Shown: positions 51,073 through 60,337 of the stretch, one piece after another
How the letters are laid out: the number at the start of each line of letters is the position of its first letter
Position numbering within the stretch: the stretch's first letter is position 1
From: CADEDV01 sp964596345
GTDB taxonomy: Bacteria; Bacteroidota; Bacteroidia; Chitinophagales; Chitinophagaceae
DNA length: 64,000 nucleotides
Assembly: GCA_964596345.1 (NCBI GenBank)
Contig: CAZQSZ010000003.1
Coordinates: forward strand, 558,001 to 622,000
Reading direction: 5' to 3'
Program-made: the position numbers and the translations under genes
The notes under the pieces: generated by a model
The model's input: only the letters and a program-made list of their open reading frames with translations
Told to the model about the DNA's origin: nothing
Database searches by the model: none

Positions 51073-52215
51073 ATGAAGCTGAGTTTTTTTTCTTTTTTTC
51101 TGCTGGTCAACCTCGTTGCGGGCAGCCAGGTAATAACTGACTCTATACTTATTGAAGGCCATTACCGTTCATTTCACTTTAATAAACCGACTGGCAGTAC
51201 AGGAAACCGCAGCCTGCTATTTGCCCTGCATGGCTCAGGAGGAAATGGCAGGCGGATGATGGGTTCCACCTCAAAACTGGAAGCTATTGCTGCCAAAGAA
51301 AACCTGCTGATCGTATACCCGGATGGCTATAGGAACTACTGGAATGAATGCCGTAAATACGCCACATCTGATGCCAATAAGGAGAACATTAATGAAAATG
51401 CTTTCTTTCATGAAATGATCAGTTACTTCCGGTTAAAATACAATATCAATAAGGAAAAGGTTTTTGCAGCTGGCTTCTCTGGCGGCGGGCATATGGCCTA
51501 TAAACTCGGGCTAACCATGCCGGGTGAGATCAGGGCGATAGCAGCTATCGTTGCGAATATGCCAGATCCCGCATCATCAGATTGTTTGTTTACCGGCAAA
51601 CCTTTGCCGGTACTTATCATTAATGGTACAGCTGATCATGTGAATCCGTATAATGGAGGTGAGATGTTTGTCAATAACAGCAGCTATGGTGTGGTGCGCA
51701 GCACGGAAAACAGTTTTCAGTATTGGTCATCATTGGCGGGTTATACGGGCGACCCGGTTAAAACAGTTTTGCCGGATACAGACCCTGCCGATCAGAAAAC
51801 CATTGAGGAATACCGATATGCTGCTAAAGGAAAACCTTCTGTAACATTGCTGAAAGTAGTTGGAGGTAAACATGATTATCCCGGGGATATCGATGTCTAC
51901 CTCTATGCATGGGAATTTTTCAAATCACAGGCCGGTCAACCTGATGTCAGTAAAAAAGATCCTTCAAAACCTGTATTGCTGGTGGAAGCTGCCTGTGGCG
52001 AATGCCAGTTCAAATTACCGGGTAAAGGTTGTGACCTGGCGATCAGGATGGATGGTAAATCTTATTTTGTGGATGGCACTTCCATTGATGACCATGGTGA
52101 CGCCCATGCTGCTGATGGTTTTTGTGAAGCTGTCCGGAAAGCCGAAGTACAAGGGGAAATTGTTAACGGACGGTTTTTAGCGAGCTATTTCAAGCTGCTG
52201 AAAGCTGAAAAATGA
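51073..52215 (+). CDS. Exported PHB-depolymerase-like esterase fused to DUF6370
   Basis: A 380-residue protein with a signal peptide (ending VAGSQV). Residues ~25-295 are an esterase of the polyhydroxybutyrate depolymerase/LpqC type: LFALHGSGGNGR (oxyanion), AAGFSGGGHM (nucleophile Ser), GTADHVNPYNG (acid) and GGKHDYPG (His). Residues ~305-375 match the small Bacteroidota domain DUF6370 (EAACGECQF ... GKGCDLAIRMDG ... DGFCEAVRKAEV), which has conserved cysteines. The first domain should cleave an ester, perhaps a polymer or a plant-derived ester; the added domain may bind metal or anchor. It follows the GNAT gene by 54 bp. Confidence 0.85.
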   Translation: MKLSFFSFFLLVNLVAGSQVITDSILIEGHYRSFHFNKPTGSTGNRSLLFALHGSGGNGRRMMGSTSKLEAIAAKENLLIVYPDGYRNYWNECRKYATSDANKENINENAFFHEMISYFRLKYNINKEKVFAAGFSGGGHMAYKLGLTMPGEIRAIAAIVANMPDPASSDCLFTGKPLPVLIINGTADHVNPYNGGEMFVNNSSYGVVRSTENSFQYWSSLAGYTGDPVKTVLPDTDPADQKTIEEYRYAAKGKPSVTLLKVVGGKHDYPGDIDVYLYAWEFFKSQAGQPDVSKKDPSKPVLLVEAACGECQFKLPGKGCDLAIRMDGKSYFVDGTSIDDHGDAHAADGFCEAVRKAEVQGEIVNGRFLASYFKLLKAEK

Positions 52216-52331
52216 GCTGCGGCTTATTTTCTTTCTGACCTGAAGGCCGCTACCTTGCTGCATCTTACCGGTTCCGGCACTAAGCAACCGGCAATTCAAC
52301 GCATTTCAGGCTGACGGAACAGGCTTTTTCA

Positions 52332-52339
52332 TAAATTTG
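52332..52339 (+). promoter_or_regulatory. Bacteroidota -7 promoter element TAAATTTG
   Basis: Perfect TANNTTTG, 18 bases before ATG 52358 of the cyclase gene. It precludes the upstream TTG 52337 as the main start, because the start of transcription would then lie after it. Confidence 0.5.
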
Positions 52340-52357
52340 CCGCACCAATTTCAACCA

Positions 52358-54286
52358 ATGCCCGAACATTCTCACCAGTTAGCCGCTATCCTTTTTGCTG
52401 ATATCGTGGGTTATACCGCCATGATGCAGGAGGATGAAGGGATGGCCCTTGAAAAGATCAACCGTTTCAGGCAGGTGATCCATGTGATAGCGGATGAACT
52501 CAATGGTAATATCATCCAGTTTTATGGAGATGGTTGTCTTGTTCTTTTCAACAGCTCCACCGATGCTGCAGAATTTGCCAAATTATTACAAGCCGATTTT
52601 TCAGATGAACCCAAAGTTCCGGTCCGCATTGGCATCCACATGGGTGATGTGTTGCTGAACAGCGGTAATGTGTTTGGGGATGTGGTGAATATTGCCTCAA
52701 GAATACAGGCCTTGGCACCGGCCGGGGGTATTTATATTTCGGAAATGGTGTACCGGAATATCGCCAATAAAAAAGACCTGGATTCGGTTTTTCTCCGCGA
52801 AGAAAAACTGAAGAATGTAAAAGCCCCGGTAAAGATATACGAGATACTGACAGAGAACAGCCAGCCGCATTTTATTACTGATAACGGCGACAGTCCCTTT
52901 CCCCGTATCATCAACGAGAACAGTATCGCGGTGTTGCCATTCACGAACCTGAGCAGCGACCCGGAGCAGGAGTTTTTCAGTGATGGGTTGACGGAGGATA
53001 TCATTACACAGCTATCAAAGATCAAATCCTATAAAGTGATCTCCCGCACTTCGGTGATGCAGTATAAAACATCGCCCAAGTCAGTAAAAGATATCGGCAA
53101 TGAACTGGGCGTTGCGTTAATTATTGAGGGAAGTGTGCAGCGTTCCGGGGAGCAGGTCCGTATAACAGCCCAGCTCATCAATGCGATTACCGATGAACAT
53201 ATGTGGGCCGAATCCTATGACCGGTCGGTGAATGATATCTTTTCGATCCAGCGGGAAGTGGCAGTCTCCATTGCCTCTGTTTTAAATACCAAGCTTTCCC
53301 GGAATGAAACGCAACAATTAGATCATGTGCCCACCACCAGCCTGCAGGCTTATGAATTTTACCTGCGGGGCCGGTTGCTGGTGGAAAAAAGAAATAAAGC
53401 GGATATACTGCTTGCCAGAGAACTTTTCCAGCAGGCAGTGAATAAGGATAAAGCATTTGCTAATGCTTATTCAGGTTTGGCAGACACCTATCTGTTATCT
53501 TCTTTCCGTGGCTATGAAGATCCGGTGGAAATGTTATGGCTGGCAAAAAAGAATATTGATACCGCATTGTCCCTGGATCCTTCTTCCGGCGAAACACATG
53601 CTTCCTTAGGCTATTGGTATCACCAGTCATTCGACTGGCATGCAGCCGAGATCACTTACCGAAGAGCCATTGGTTTAAATGCCAATCAATCCAATGTCTA
53701 TTTATGGTTTGCTATTTTACTGGAAGCAAAAGGAGAGAGAGAAGAAGCATTGAATATATACAAACAGGGTAATGAAGTGAACCCAATGTGGGATTATCTT
53801 GTAGCCAACCAAATCAAAACCCTGGCCAATAATAATAATAAGGAAGAAGCCATTCAGTTACAGCATAAACTGATCGAGAAAGCAGCACATAGCCCTGAAC
53901 TGCTTAAGAAAAGATATGCAGAACTGGCCCGCTTGTTCTGGTCCTTTAATGATAGAGCAGAAGCAATTGCAGCAGCAGAAAGAGCCAACGATCACGGGTT
54001 GGTCCGTTTTTTTCATGATAATGATTCTTCTTTACTGGAAAAAAGAGTGGATGCTTATTATACCGATTTGAAGAACAGGAGTGAATATATCTCCCAGCTG
54101 TGGATGGGTATTGATTATGCCTATGCAGGAGCAAGGGAAAAAGCATTGGAATGCTTTAATAATGCGATTGCACTCAAAGACACTGCCACCACCATGTTGC
54201 TCATCAGGGACTATGGTTTTTTAAATATCAAGTACCTGAGTATGGCACTCACCACCCGCAAGATCAGGTTACTGGTTAATTTTTAA
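52358..54286 (+). CDS. Class III nucleotide cyclase-TolB-like-TPR protein
   Basis: A 642-residue protein without a signal peptide. Residues ~1-170: class III cyclase domain with metal-binding FADIVGY and FYGDGC, and VNIASRI with the Asn/Arg pair for the transition state; all catalytic residues appear kept, so it may make cAMP or cGMP. Residues ~190-320: TolB-like domain (SIAVLPFTNLSSDPEQEFFSDG, SRTSVMQYK, GVALIIEGSVQ), common in these fusion proteins. Residues ~330-600: TPR helices. Such proteins may sense protein partners and signal by nucleotide; the Crp-like sites nearby make a cAMP link conceivable. Confidence 0.88.
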   Translation: MPEHSHQLAAILFADIVGYTAMMQEDEGMALEKINRFRQVIHVIADELNGNIIQFYGDGCLVLFNSSTDAAEFAKLLQADFSDEPKVPVRIGIHMGDVLLNSGNVFGDVVNIASRIQALAPAGGIYISEMVYRNIANKKDLDSVFLREEKLKNVKAPVKIYEILTENSQPHFITDNGDSPFPRIINENSIAVLPFTNLSSDPEQEFFSDGLTEDIITQLSKIKSYKVISRTSVMQYKTSPKSVKDIGNELGVALIIEGSVQRSGEQVRITAQLINAITDEHMWAESYDRSVNDIFSIQREVAVSIASVLNTKLSRNETQQLDHVPTTSLQAYEFYLRGRLLVEKRNKADILLARELFQQAVNKDKAFANAYSGLADTYLLSSFRGYEDPVEMLWLAKKNIDTALSLDPSSGETHASLGYWYHQSFDWHAAEITYRRAIGLNANQSNVYLWFAILLEAKGEREEALNIYKQGNEVNPMWDYLVANQIKTLANNNNKEEAIQLQHKLIEKAAHSPELLKKRYAELARLFWSFNDRAEAIAAAERANDHGLVRFFHDNDSSLLEKRVDAYYTDLKNRSEYISQLWMGIDYAYAGAREKALECFNNAIALKDTATTMLLIRDYGFLNIKYLSMALTTRKIRLLVNF

Positions 54287-54341
54287 ATTTTGGCATCTGC
54301 AGGCTCACTTGCTATCTGCATTCTATCCTTTATTTTCGGGC

Positions 54342-55325
54342 ATGGCTTTGTTGACAGTATCAGGTATCAGTAAGAAAGGGCAGAATTCTTTGGTGGTAAA
54401 AGAGATCAGCTTTTCGCAACAACGTTTGCAGAAGATCGCCATTGCCGGAGAAACAGGTTCCGGGAAAACAACCTTACTTAAAATGATCGCCGGTTTAGTG
54501 CAACCGGATGCAGGTGAAATCATCTTTAATCATACTAAAGTAATTGGCCCGGCCGATAAATTATTACCCGGCCATCCGGGTATTGCCTACCTGAGCCAGC
54601 ATTTTGAACTCCGGAATAATTATTGGGTACATGAGTTACTCAGTTATGCGAATGAGTTACCAGCTGATGAAGCGGCAACACTTTACCGGGTTTGCCAGGT
54701 TGATCATTTAGTGAACCGGAGAACCGACCAGCTTTCCGGCGGCGAAAAACAACGTATCGCTTTAGCAAGACTATTGATCACTTCTCCTCAACTTCTCCTG
54801 CTTGATGAGCCGTTCTCCAACCTGGATGCGACCCATAAAAGAACGATTAAATCAGTGATACAGGATATCAGTGAAAAATTAAGTATCACCTGTATAATGG
54901 TTTCGCATGACCCTGCTGATACGCTTTCCTGGGCAAATCGTATTTTAGTAATGAGAGAGGGGGGAATAATCCAGGAGGGAAGCCCGGAGGATATCTATAG
55001 AAAGCCGGTCAATGAATATTGTGCCGGGCTTTTCGGTATTTATACTATCCTTGGCAGGGAACTGCTCAAAAACTTATTCACAATTCCTGAACAGGATTTA
55101 CAAAAAACGCAAGCACTGGTTCGCCCGGAACAAATTCAGGTCTCAGCCAATACATCATCTTCAGTTTCGGGAACGATAGAGCAAATAAATTTCTTCGGTG
55201 GTTATTACCAGCTTTCAATAAGTGTAATCCATCAACTACTGATTGCCACAACTTATCAACAGGGATTTTCCGTGGGTGATAAAGTATTCCTTACCATTTC
55301 TGCTGAAGATATTGCTTACGTGTAA
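54342..55325 (+). CDS. ABC transporter ATP-binding protein with TOBE-like C-terminus
   Basis: A 327-residue ATPase. GETGSGKTTLL (Walker A), LSGGEKQRIALARLL (signature), LLLLDEPFSNLD (Walker B) and MVSHDPADT (H-loop) are intact. After residue ~255 a TOBE-like domain follows (LVRPEQIQVSANTSSS ... GKVFLTI-type end), as in MalK/PotA importers. No permease or binding-protein gene is near, so the permease must be coded elsewhere. ATG 54342 starts the normal fold (MALLTVSGISKKG). It follows the cyclase gene by 55 bp. Confidence 0.85.
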   Translation: MALLTVSGISKKGQNSLVVKEISFSQQRLQKIAIAGETGSGKTTLLKMIAGLVQPDAGEIIFNHTKVIGPADKLLPGHPGIAYLSQHFELRNNYWVHELLSYANELPADEAATLYRVCQVDHLVNRRTDQLSGGEKQRIALARLLITSPQLLLLDEPFSNLDATHKRTIKSVIQDISEKLSITCIMVSHDPADTLSWANRILVMREGGIIQEGSPEDIYRKPVNEYCAGLFGIYTILGRELLKNLFTIPEQDLQKTQALVRPEQIQVSANTSSSVSGTIEQINFFGGYYQLSISVIHQLLIATTYQQGFSVGDKVFLTISAEDIAYV

Positions 55326-55506
55326 TGCAGCTGGCAATAACGAAAATTACTGTGGGCAATTAATTTCTATCAACATCTTCCGAAGTATTTTTTCAAATTA
55401 AGTATATCCTTGTAATGGGTCACTTTGGAATGGATTTTGGGTATAATAATTTTACAGAGTGATGAACGAAAGTTGATCACATAGTGATAGTTTTTAAAAT
55501 CCCCTT

Positions 55507-58446
55507 ATGAAAAACCAATTGATCCTCCTGGCATTTATTTGCCTGGGCAGCACCCTGGATGCACAGGTCTCGTTAACAGCAACTGCCGGTACCAGTACCG
55601 GAAATTACTCCACACTGAAACAAAGTTTTGATGCGATCAATGCCGGTACACACCGGGGCGACATCGTTATCAATCTTACTGCAAACACTACAGAAACGGT
55701 TTCAGCTGCACTGTATCAAAGCGGCTATAATAATATATCCAGCTATATATCGGTTCGGTTACAGCCTGCAACAAGCAACTTAAGTATCAGTGGAAATTTT
55801 GAAGCTCCGCTTATTGATCTGAATGGTGCTGATAATGTAACTATTGATGGAAGGGTTGATGGCAGCGGAATTGAAAAAAATCTCACGATCATTAATACAA
55901 GCAGTACCGATTCTGCGGGTAACTGCACAATCAGGTTCATCAATGATGCAGCAAACAACACAATAAAATATTGCAGTATCAAAGGATCAACAACAGATGA
56001 TGCAGGAGGAATTATCGCTTTTAGCACTACCAGCGGAACCACCGGCAACGATAATAACCTTATTGACAACAATGATATTACCAATGCCGCAGATGCAAAC
56101 CGTCCATTGAATGCTGTTTATTCGTTCGGAACCTGGGGCAAAGCGAACAGCGGCAATATCATTTCCAATAACAATATATTTAACTATTTCCACCGGAATT
56201 TCACTTCAAACGGCTTATACATCCGTGATTTTTCAACAGCCTGGGTCATTACCGGCAATAATTTTTATGAAACCAGCAATTTTGTTCCGCTTGAAACGGC
56301 ACGCTATACCGGTATTGCCATTGATGTGGAAACCGGGGTTAATTTTACGATCAGTAATAATTTTATCGGGGGTAATAATGCTGATCATACCGGGACACTG
56401 CGTATAAACAGCAGCGGTGCAGCGAATAGCTCCAGTGGCGGCTATGAATTTTTCCCTCCTGTTTTTGCTTTCACCGGGATCTATGTCAGCGGGATCACTG
56501 AAAGTAGCGTTCAAAATAATACGATCCGTAATATTAATTATACCGGCACCGGGAATTTTGGATTTTATGGACTGGTGATCATTACAGGTGAAGTTACCAT
56601 TGGTACAGTCAGCAATAATACCATTGGTGCAGCGGATGAAACAGGTTCGATCAGTGTTATCAATACCAGTACAGAAGCACTTTTTGCCGGTATCTTTAAT
56701 ATGGGAGGGGCTTCTGCCAACGCTGATATCAGGAATAACCAGGTAGCCGGTATCAGCACGGATGGTGATGTGAATATTCACGGCATTTACAATTTTATCT
56801 TTTCCGACAGTGGTGCCACCGTGATCAGTAATAACCTGGTCGGGAGCAGCATTCCCAATAGTATCGAAGCTGCCTGGTCAGCACCTGCTGCCGCTCAAAA
56901 AATGACTGGTATTTTTAGTGTATCCAATGCGGCTGCTGTTTCGATCAGTGGCAATGCGGTTATGAACCTGAAAAACAGCAGCACTAACAGTAATATGAAT
57001 GCAGAAGGATCGATCACTGGAATTGCCACATGGGACGGTGTTAATAATATAGCTGATAATACAGTCAGGGATATGACCATTGGTAATGCCAATAGCAATG
57101 CCACGACGAATGCTTCTGTAACAGGGATCAGGCAGGTGAGTGCTTTCCCGGGGCAATCTGTTACAGGTAATAATATTTATAATCTTTCAAATACAAATTC
57201 CACATTTGAAGGCAGTGTTATCGGATTGTATTTTGAAGCCGGGCCGGGTAAGGGGAATTCAATTTCTAAAAATTTTATACAAGGCTTATCTGTTCGCCAG
57301 GAAAGTACAGCAGCCAACCTGTATGGTGTTAAACTGGCCAGAAATTCTGTCTTCTTTAATAATGTGATCAGTCTTGGGAATGCTGCTAATACAACTATTT
57401 ATGGCATTTATGAAACCGGCTCCACGGTTGATACATCAGCTCTTTATTTCAATACCGTTTATATTGGCGGGTCTGTTGCATCCGGTACTAACAGGTCGTA
57501 TGCATTTTATAGTGCCACCAATAATAATACAAGGGATATCCGGAATAATATTTTCACAAATGAAAGATCAACAGCAGGCGGTTCCAACCAGCATTACGCT
57601 GCTTATTTTAATTATGGCAGTACTGCTAAATTGACGCTGGGTTACAATGATTATTTTGTTGCAGGGCAGGGATCTGTACTGGGTAATTATAACAATACCA
57701 ATGTTACTGTATTGCCGATCATACCCGGAATGGATAATGCAAGCCAGTCTGTAAATCCTGTGTTTGCAGAACCCGGGGCCAATATTGCCACTTCGTATGC
57801 TGTTGGCATTCCGCTGGATGGTATTGCCGGTACCGGTGTCAATACCGATTATGCCGGCATTTTCAGAAGCGCTTCGCCGCAATTGGGAGCTTTTGAGCAA
57901 AATATTACTTTACCTATCACTTTACAATCTTTCTCGGGCCAGGCAATAAAGGAAATGAACCAGTTAAAATGGGTGACCAGCGCTGAAATGAACAGCAGCC
58001 ATTTTGAATTGCAACGAAGTGAAAATGGAATGCAGTTCACCAAAATTGCCATTATTAATGCAGCGGGTAACAGCAGTATCCCACAGTACTATGAATATGC
58101 AGACAGGGGCCAGTTGCCAGCCAACAGCTATTATCGTTTAAAGCAGGTTGACCTCGATGGCAAAACCTGGTATTCCAGGATTATCCTGATCAGCAGGGGA
58201 GAGGCGGGTTATACGATTGCGGTATATCCAAATCCAACATCTGGTAAACTGAATCTTATCTCCGGAAAAGAAATGAAAAATGCCCGGATCAGGATCGTGA
58301 ATACAGGAGGACAGTTAGTTGCCGAAAAAACAAGTATATCAGGAACTTCCTATAGTCTCGATATTTCTTACCTTGTGAATGGTGTTTACTTTATGGATGT
58401 GTATGAAAATAATAAGGTAACAAGAACGAGAATTGTGAAACTGTAA
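55507..58446 (+). CDS. Surface protein with right-handed beta-helix and T9SS type A sorting domain
   Basis: A 979-residue secreted protein. A signal peptide (ending TLDAQ) precedes ~780 residues rich in N-N-x-I/V and NNTI turns of a parallel beta-helix (pectin-lyase-like fold), then a domain with WVTSAEMNSSHFELQRSENG, and finally the C-terminal sorting signal: YPNPTSGKLNL ... VNGVYFMDVY ... IVKL, the PorP/type IX secretion type A form. It is exported through the type IX system and cut and anchored at the surface. Function is probably adhesion or polysaccharide binding; no catalytic residues are evident. It stands tail to tail with the PorE-like gene. Confidence 0.9.
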   Translation: MKNQLILLAFICLGSTLDAQVSLTATAGTSTGNYSTLKQSFDAINAGTHRGDIVINLTANTTETVSAALYQSGYNNISSYISVRLQPATSNLSISGNFEAPLIDLNGADNVTIDGRVDGSGIEKNLTIINTSSTDSAGNCTIRFINDAANNTIKYCSIKGSTTDDAGGIIAFSTTSGTTGNDNNLIDNNDITNAADANRPLNAVYSFGTWGKANSGNIISNNNIFNYFHRNFTSNGLYIRDFSTAWVITGNNFYETSNFVPLETARYTGIAIDVETGVNFTISNNFIGGNNADHTGTLRINSSGAANSSSGGYEFFPPVFAFTGIYVSGITESSVQNNTIRNINYTGTGNFGFYGLVIITGEVTIGTVSNNTIGAADETGSISVINTSTEALFAGIFNMGGASANADIRNNQVAGISTDGDVNIHGIYNFIFSDSGATVISNNLVGSSIPNSIEAAWSAPAAAQKMTGIFSVSNAAAVSISGNAVMNLKNSSTNSNMNAEGSITGIATWDGVNNIADNTVRDMTIGNANSNATTNASVTGIRQVSAFPGQSVTGNNIYNLSNTNSTFEGSVIGLYFEAGPGKGNSISKNFIQGLSVRQESTAANLYGVKLARNSVFFNNVISLGNAANTTIYGIYETGSTVDTSALYFNTVYIGGSVASGTNRSYAFYSATNNNTRDIRNNIFTNERSTAGGSNQHYAAYFNYGSTAKLTLGYNDYFVAGQGSVLGNYNNTNVTVLPIIPGMDNASQSVNPVFAEPGANIATSYAVGIPLDGIAGTGVNTDYAGIFRSASPQLGAFEQNITLPITLQSFSGQAIKEMNQLKWVTSAEMNSSHFELQRSENGMQFTKIAIINAAGNSSIPQYYEYADRGQLPANSYYRLKQVDLDGKTWYSRIILISRGEAGYTIAVYPNPTSGKLNLISGKEMKNARIRIVNTGGQLVAEKTSISGTSYSLDISYLVNGVYFMDVYENNKVTRTRIVKL

Positions 58447-58471
58447 GTAGTAATGTAATAAACCTGTTAAA

Positions 58472-58501
58472 GAAAATGGAGACCAGCTGGTCTCCATTTT
58501 C
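58472..58501. terminator. Bidirectional terminator
   Basis: GAAAATGGAGACCA and TGGTCTCCATTTTC form a perfect 14-bp stem with a 2-base centre, between the convergent T9SS-cargo (ends 58446) and OmpA genes (ends 58534). Confidence 0.8.
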
Positions 58502-58533
58502 TTTTATGTGTTATCATCTTTTTATTACTTGCA

Positions 58534-60141
58534 TTAGTTCTTCATGATCTTGAACTCAACCCGTCGGTTCAGCTGACGGCCTTCATCGGTATCATTTGTT
58601 GCTACCGGGCTCTTTTCCCCGTATCCTTGTGAGGTAAGCCTGCTGGCTTCAATCCCTTTGGAAAGAATATATTCCATCACCGACCTTGCCCGGTTATCGC
58701 TCAGTTTGAAATTATAATCATCCGATCCGCGGCTGTCCGTGTGAGCACTCAGTTCAATTTCGATGGCGGGATTTTCAGCTAATAATTTTACCACCCTGTC
58801 CAGTTCCACAAATGATTCCGGACGTAAACTCCACTTATCAAAATCAAAAAAGACATTATTCAGCCGCACTACCTGTCCCACTTCGATTGGTACAAGGTAC
58901 AGGTCTTTGTGAATTTCTTTGTAACCGGCTTTGATCAGCGAATCAAGACTAAGATTTTCTGATTGGGCAAAAAAATGATCAGCTGTTGCCCGTATCAGAT
59001 AATTCTTGTCGTAAGGCAAAACGATCTTAAAGGCACCATCCTCGGGGTTGGATATTGCATTCCCGGCGGTTGAACCATCCGGTAATGTTTCGTACACCAG
59101 GGAAGCACTCAGCGGTTTACCGGTTTTTTTATTGTAGACATTGCCGCTAACCAATACAACAGGATCGGGACGTTCAATTTCCAACAATTTCACCCGGACA
59201 ATATCACTCTCACCATAGCTTTCAAAACTACTGGTGAGGTAAGCATATTCACCCCCGGCATCTAAGGTGAAGAACGCATCCCAATCGGATGTGTTGATCG
59301 GGCTGCCCAGGTTTGTGGGATCGCTCCATTTTTGCCAGGTACTGTCCAGTCGTTTGGTCATCCAGATATCATTATCTCCTAATCCGCCGGGGCGGTTACT
59401 GCTGAAGTATAAGGTAACTCCATCCGAAGCAAGGTAAGGTGTCATCTCATCGTAATTGGGCAGATTGATTTTCTTCCCTAAACTTTTGGGTTCAGACCAG
59501 GTACCATCTTTTTGCAGGAAGCAAACATAGATATCATTATTCACGCCGGCTTTCTCTTCGGTCATGTACAGCAATAAGGTTTGCCCGTCATGTGCCATGG
59601 TGGCACCATTTTGCCGGCCCCTGTCATACTTGCCATAGTTTTTTATTTTCAGCATTTCCGGTTTGCTCCAGTATCCTCTATCATCCAGCGAACTCATGCT
59701 GACGCCATTGCCTACGTAGTCACCATTGATGTAGGCATTCCTGATCAGTATCCTGTTATTGTCAGGCGATATCCAGAAAACAGCATTGTAGTGATAGGTA
59801 TTCAGGGGATAATCCATATGATAGGCTTCACTCCATTTGCCGGACTCATCCCGGATAGCATACCAGATATCCTGTGAGTTTCTTACCGAGTAATATTTTG
59901 TATTCTTTGGATCGTTCTCCCGGATAAAAAAAAGAATGTTACCATCCGCTGAAATAGTAGGCCTTAATTCTGATAGTCTTGTGTTGATCAGGTCACCAAG
60001 ATTCTCGATCTTAACAATCGTACTTTCCTTAATAATATTTTCTTTCTGGGCCTTTAGGGTTCCCAGCGTATCGTTCAGCGGCTGAGCGATTGCTGTTTGG
60101 ATACAAACAGCCCCGGTGAAAAAGAGGATGGCTTTTTTCAA
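58534..60141 (-). CDS. PorE-like OmpA protein with PD40 propeller and carboxypeptidase-regulatory domain
   Basis: A 535-residue exported protein. Signal peptide (ending TAIAQ); residues ~45-320 hold PD40-type propeller blades (RPTISADGNILFFIREND, TPYLASDGVTLYFSSNRPGG); residues ~330-410 a carboxypeptidase-regulatory-like domain (SGNVYNKKTGKPLSASL); residues ~425-535 an OmpA domain with NVFFDFDKWSLRPES and LSAHTDSRGSDDYN for peptidoglycan binding. The same order is known in PorE of the type IX secretion system, without the TPR part. The only start is TTG 60141 (MKKAILFF...); no in-frame ATG precedes the signal peptide. Confidence 0.85.
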   Translation of the reverse strand: MKKAILFFTGAVCIQTAIAQPLNDTLGTLKAQKENIIKESTIVKIENLGDLINTRLSELRPTISADGNILFFIRENDPKNTKYYSVRNSQDIWYAIRDESGKWSEAYHMDYPLNTYHYNAVFWISPDNNRILIRNAYINGDYVGNGVSMSSLDDRGYWSKPEMLKIKNYGKYDRGRQNGATMAHDGQTLLLYMTEEKAGVNNDIYVCFLQKDGTWSEPKSLGKKINLPNYDEMTPYLASDGVTLYFSSNRPGGLGDNDIWMTKRLDSTWQKWSDPTNLGSPINTSDWDAFFTLDAGGEYAYLTSSFESYGESDIVRVKLLEIERPDPVVLVSGNVYNKKTGKPLSASLVYETLPDGSTAGNAISNPEDGAFKIVLPYDKNYLIRATADHFFAQSENLSLDSLIKAGYKEIHKDLYLVPIEVGQVVRLNNVFFDFDKWSLRPESFVELDRVVKLLAENPAIEIELSAHTDSRGSDDYNFKLSDNRARSVMEYILSKGIEASRLTSQGYGEKSPVATNDTDEGRQLNRRVEFKIMKN

Positions 60142-60299
60142 GATATTGAATTTGTAATAAGAACGAAAAATACCAAGAACCAGTTATACCTGCTACAGGA
60201 AAAATACGGCGTATTTTACCTAAGTACCTATTTGCTGCAATTCAGTATAGAAAAAGAACAGTTCATAAGTATCGTGACCCCGGGCTGTTTACCGCGGGG

Positions 60300-60307
60300 T
60301 AATTTTG
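60300..60307 (+). promoter_or_regulatory. Bacteroidota -7 promoter element TAATTTTG
   Basis: Perfect TANNTTTG, 30 bases before the ATG of the SGNH hydrolase gene. Confidence 0.5.
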
Positions 60308-60337
60308 TGAAGTAATACCTTCATTTAAAGTAAGGGC

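Noticed and set aside
56233..56781. 182-codon minus-strand ORF in the T9SS protein gene
   Set aside because: Shadow of repetitive N-rich beta-helix codons; translation is Ile/Asp-rich low complexity.
60097..60315. 72-codon ORF between the OmpA and SGNH genes
   Set aside because: Covers the divergent promoter region, has no recognisable domain and runs into the -7 element at 60300.
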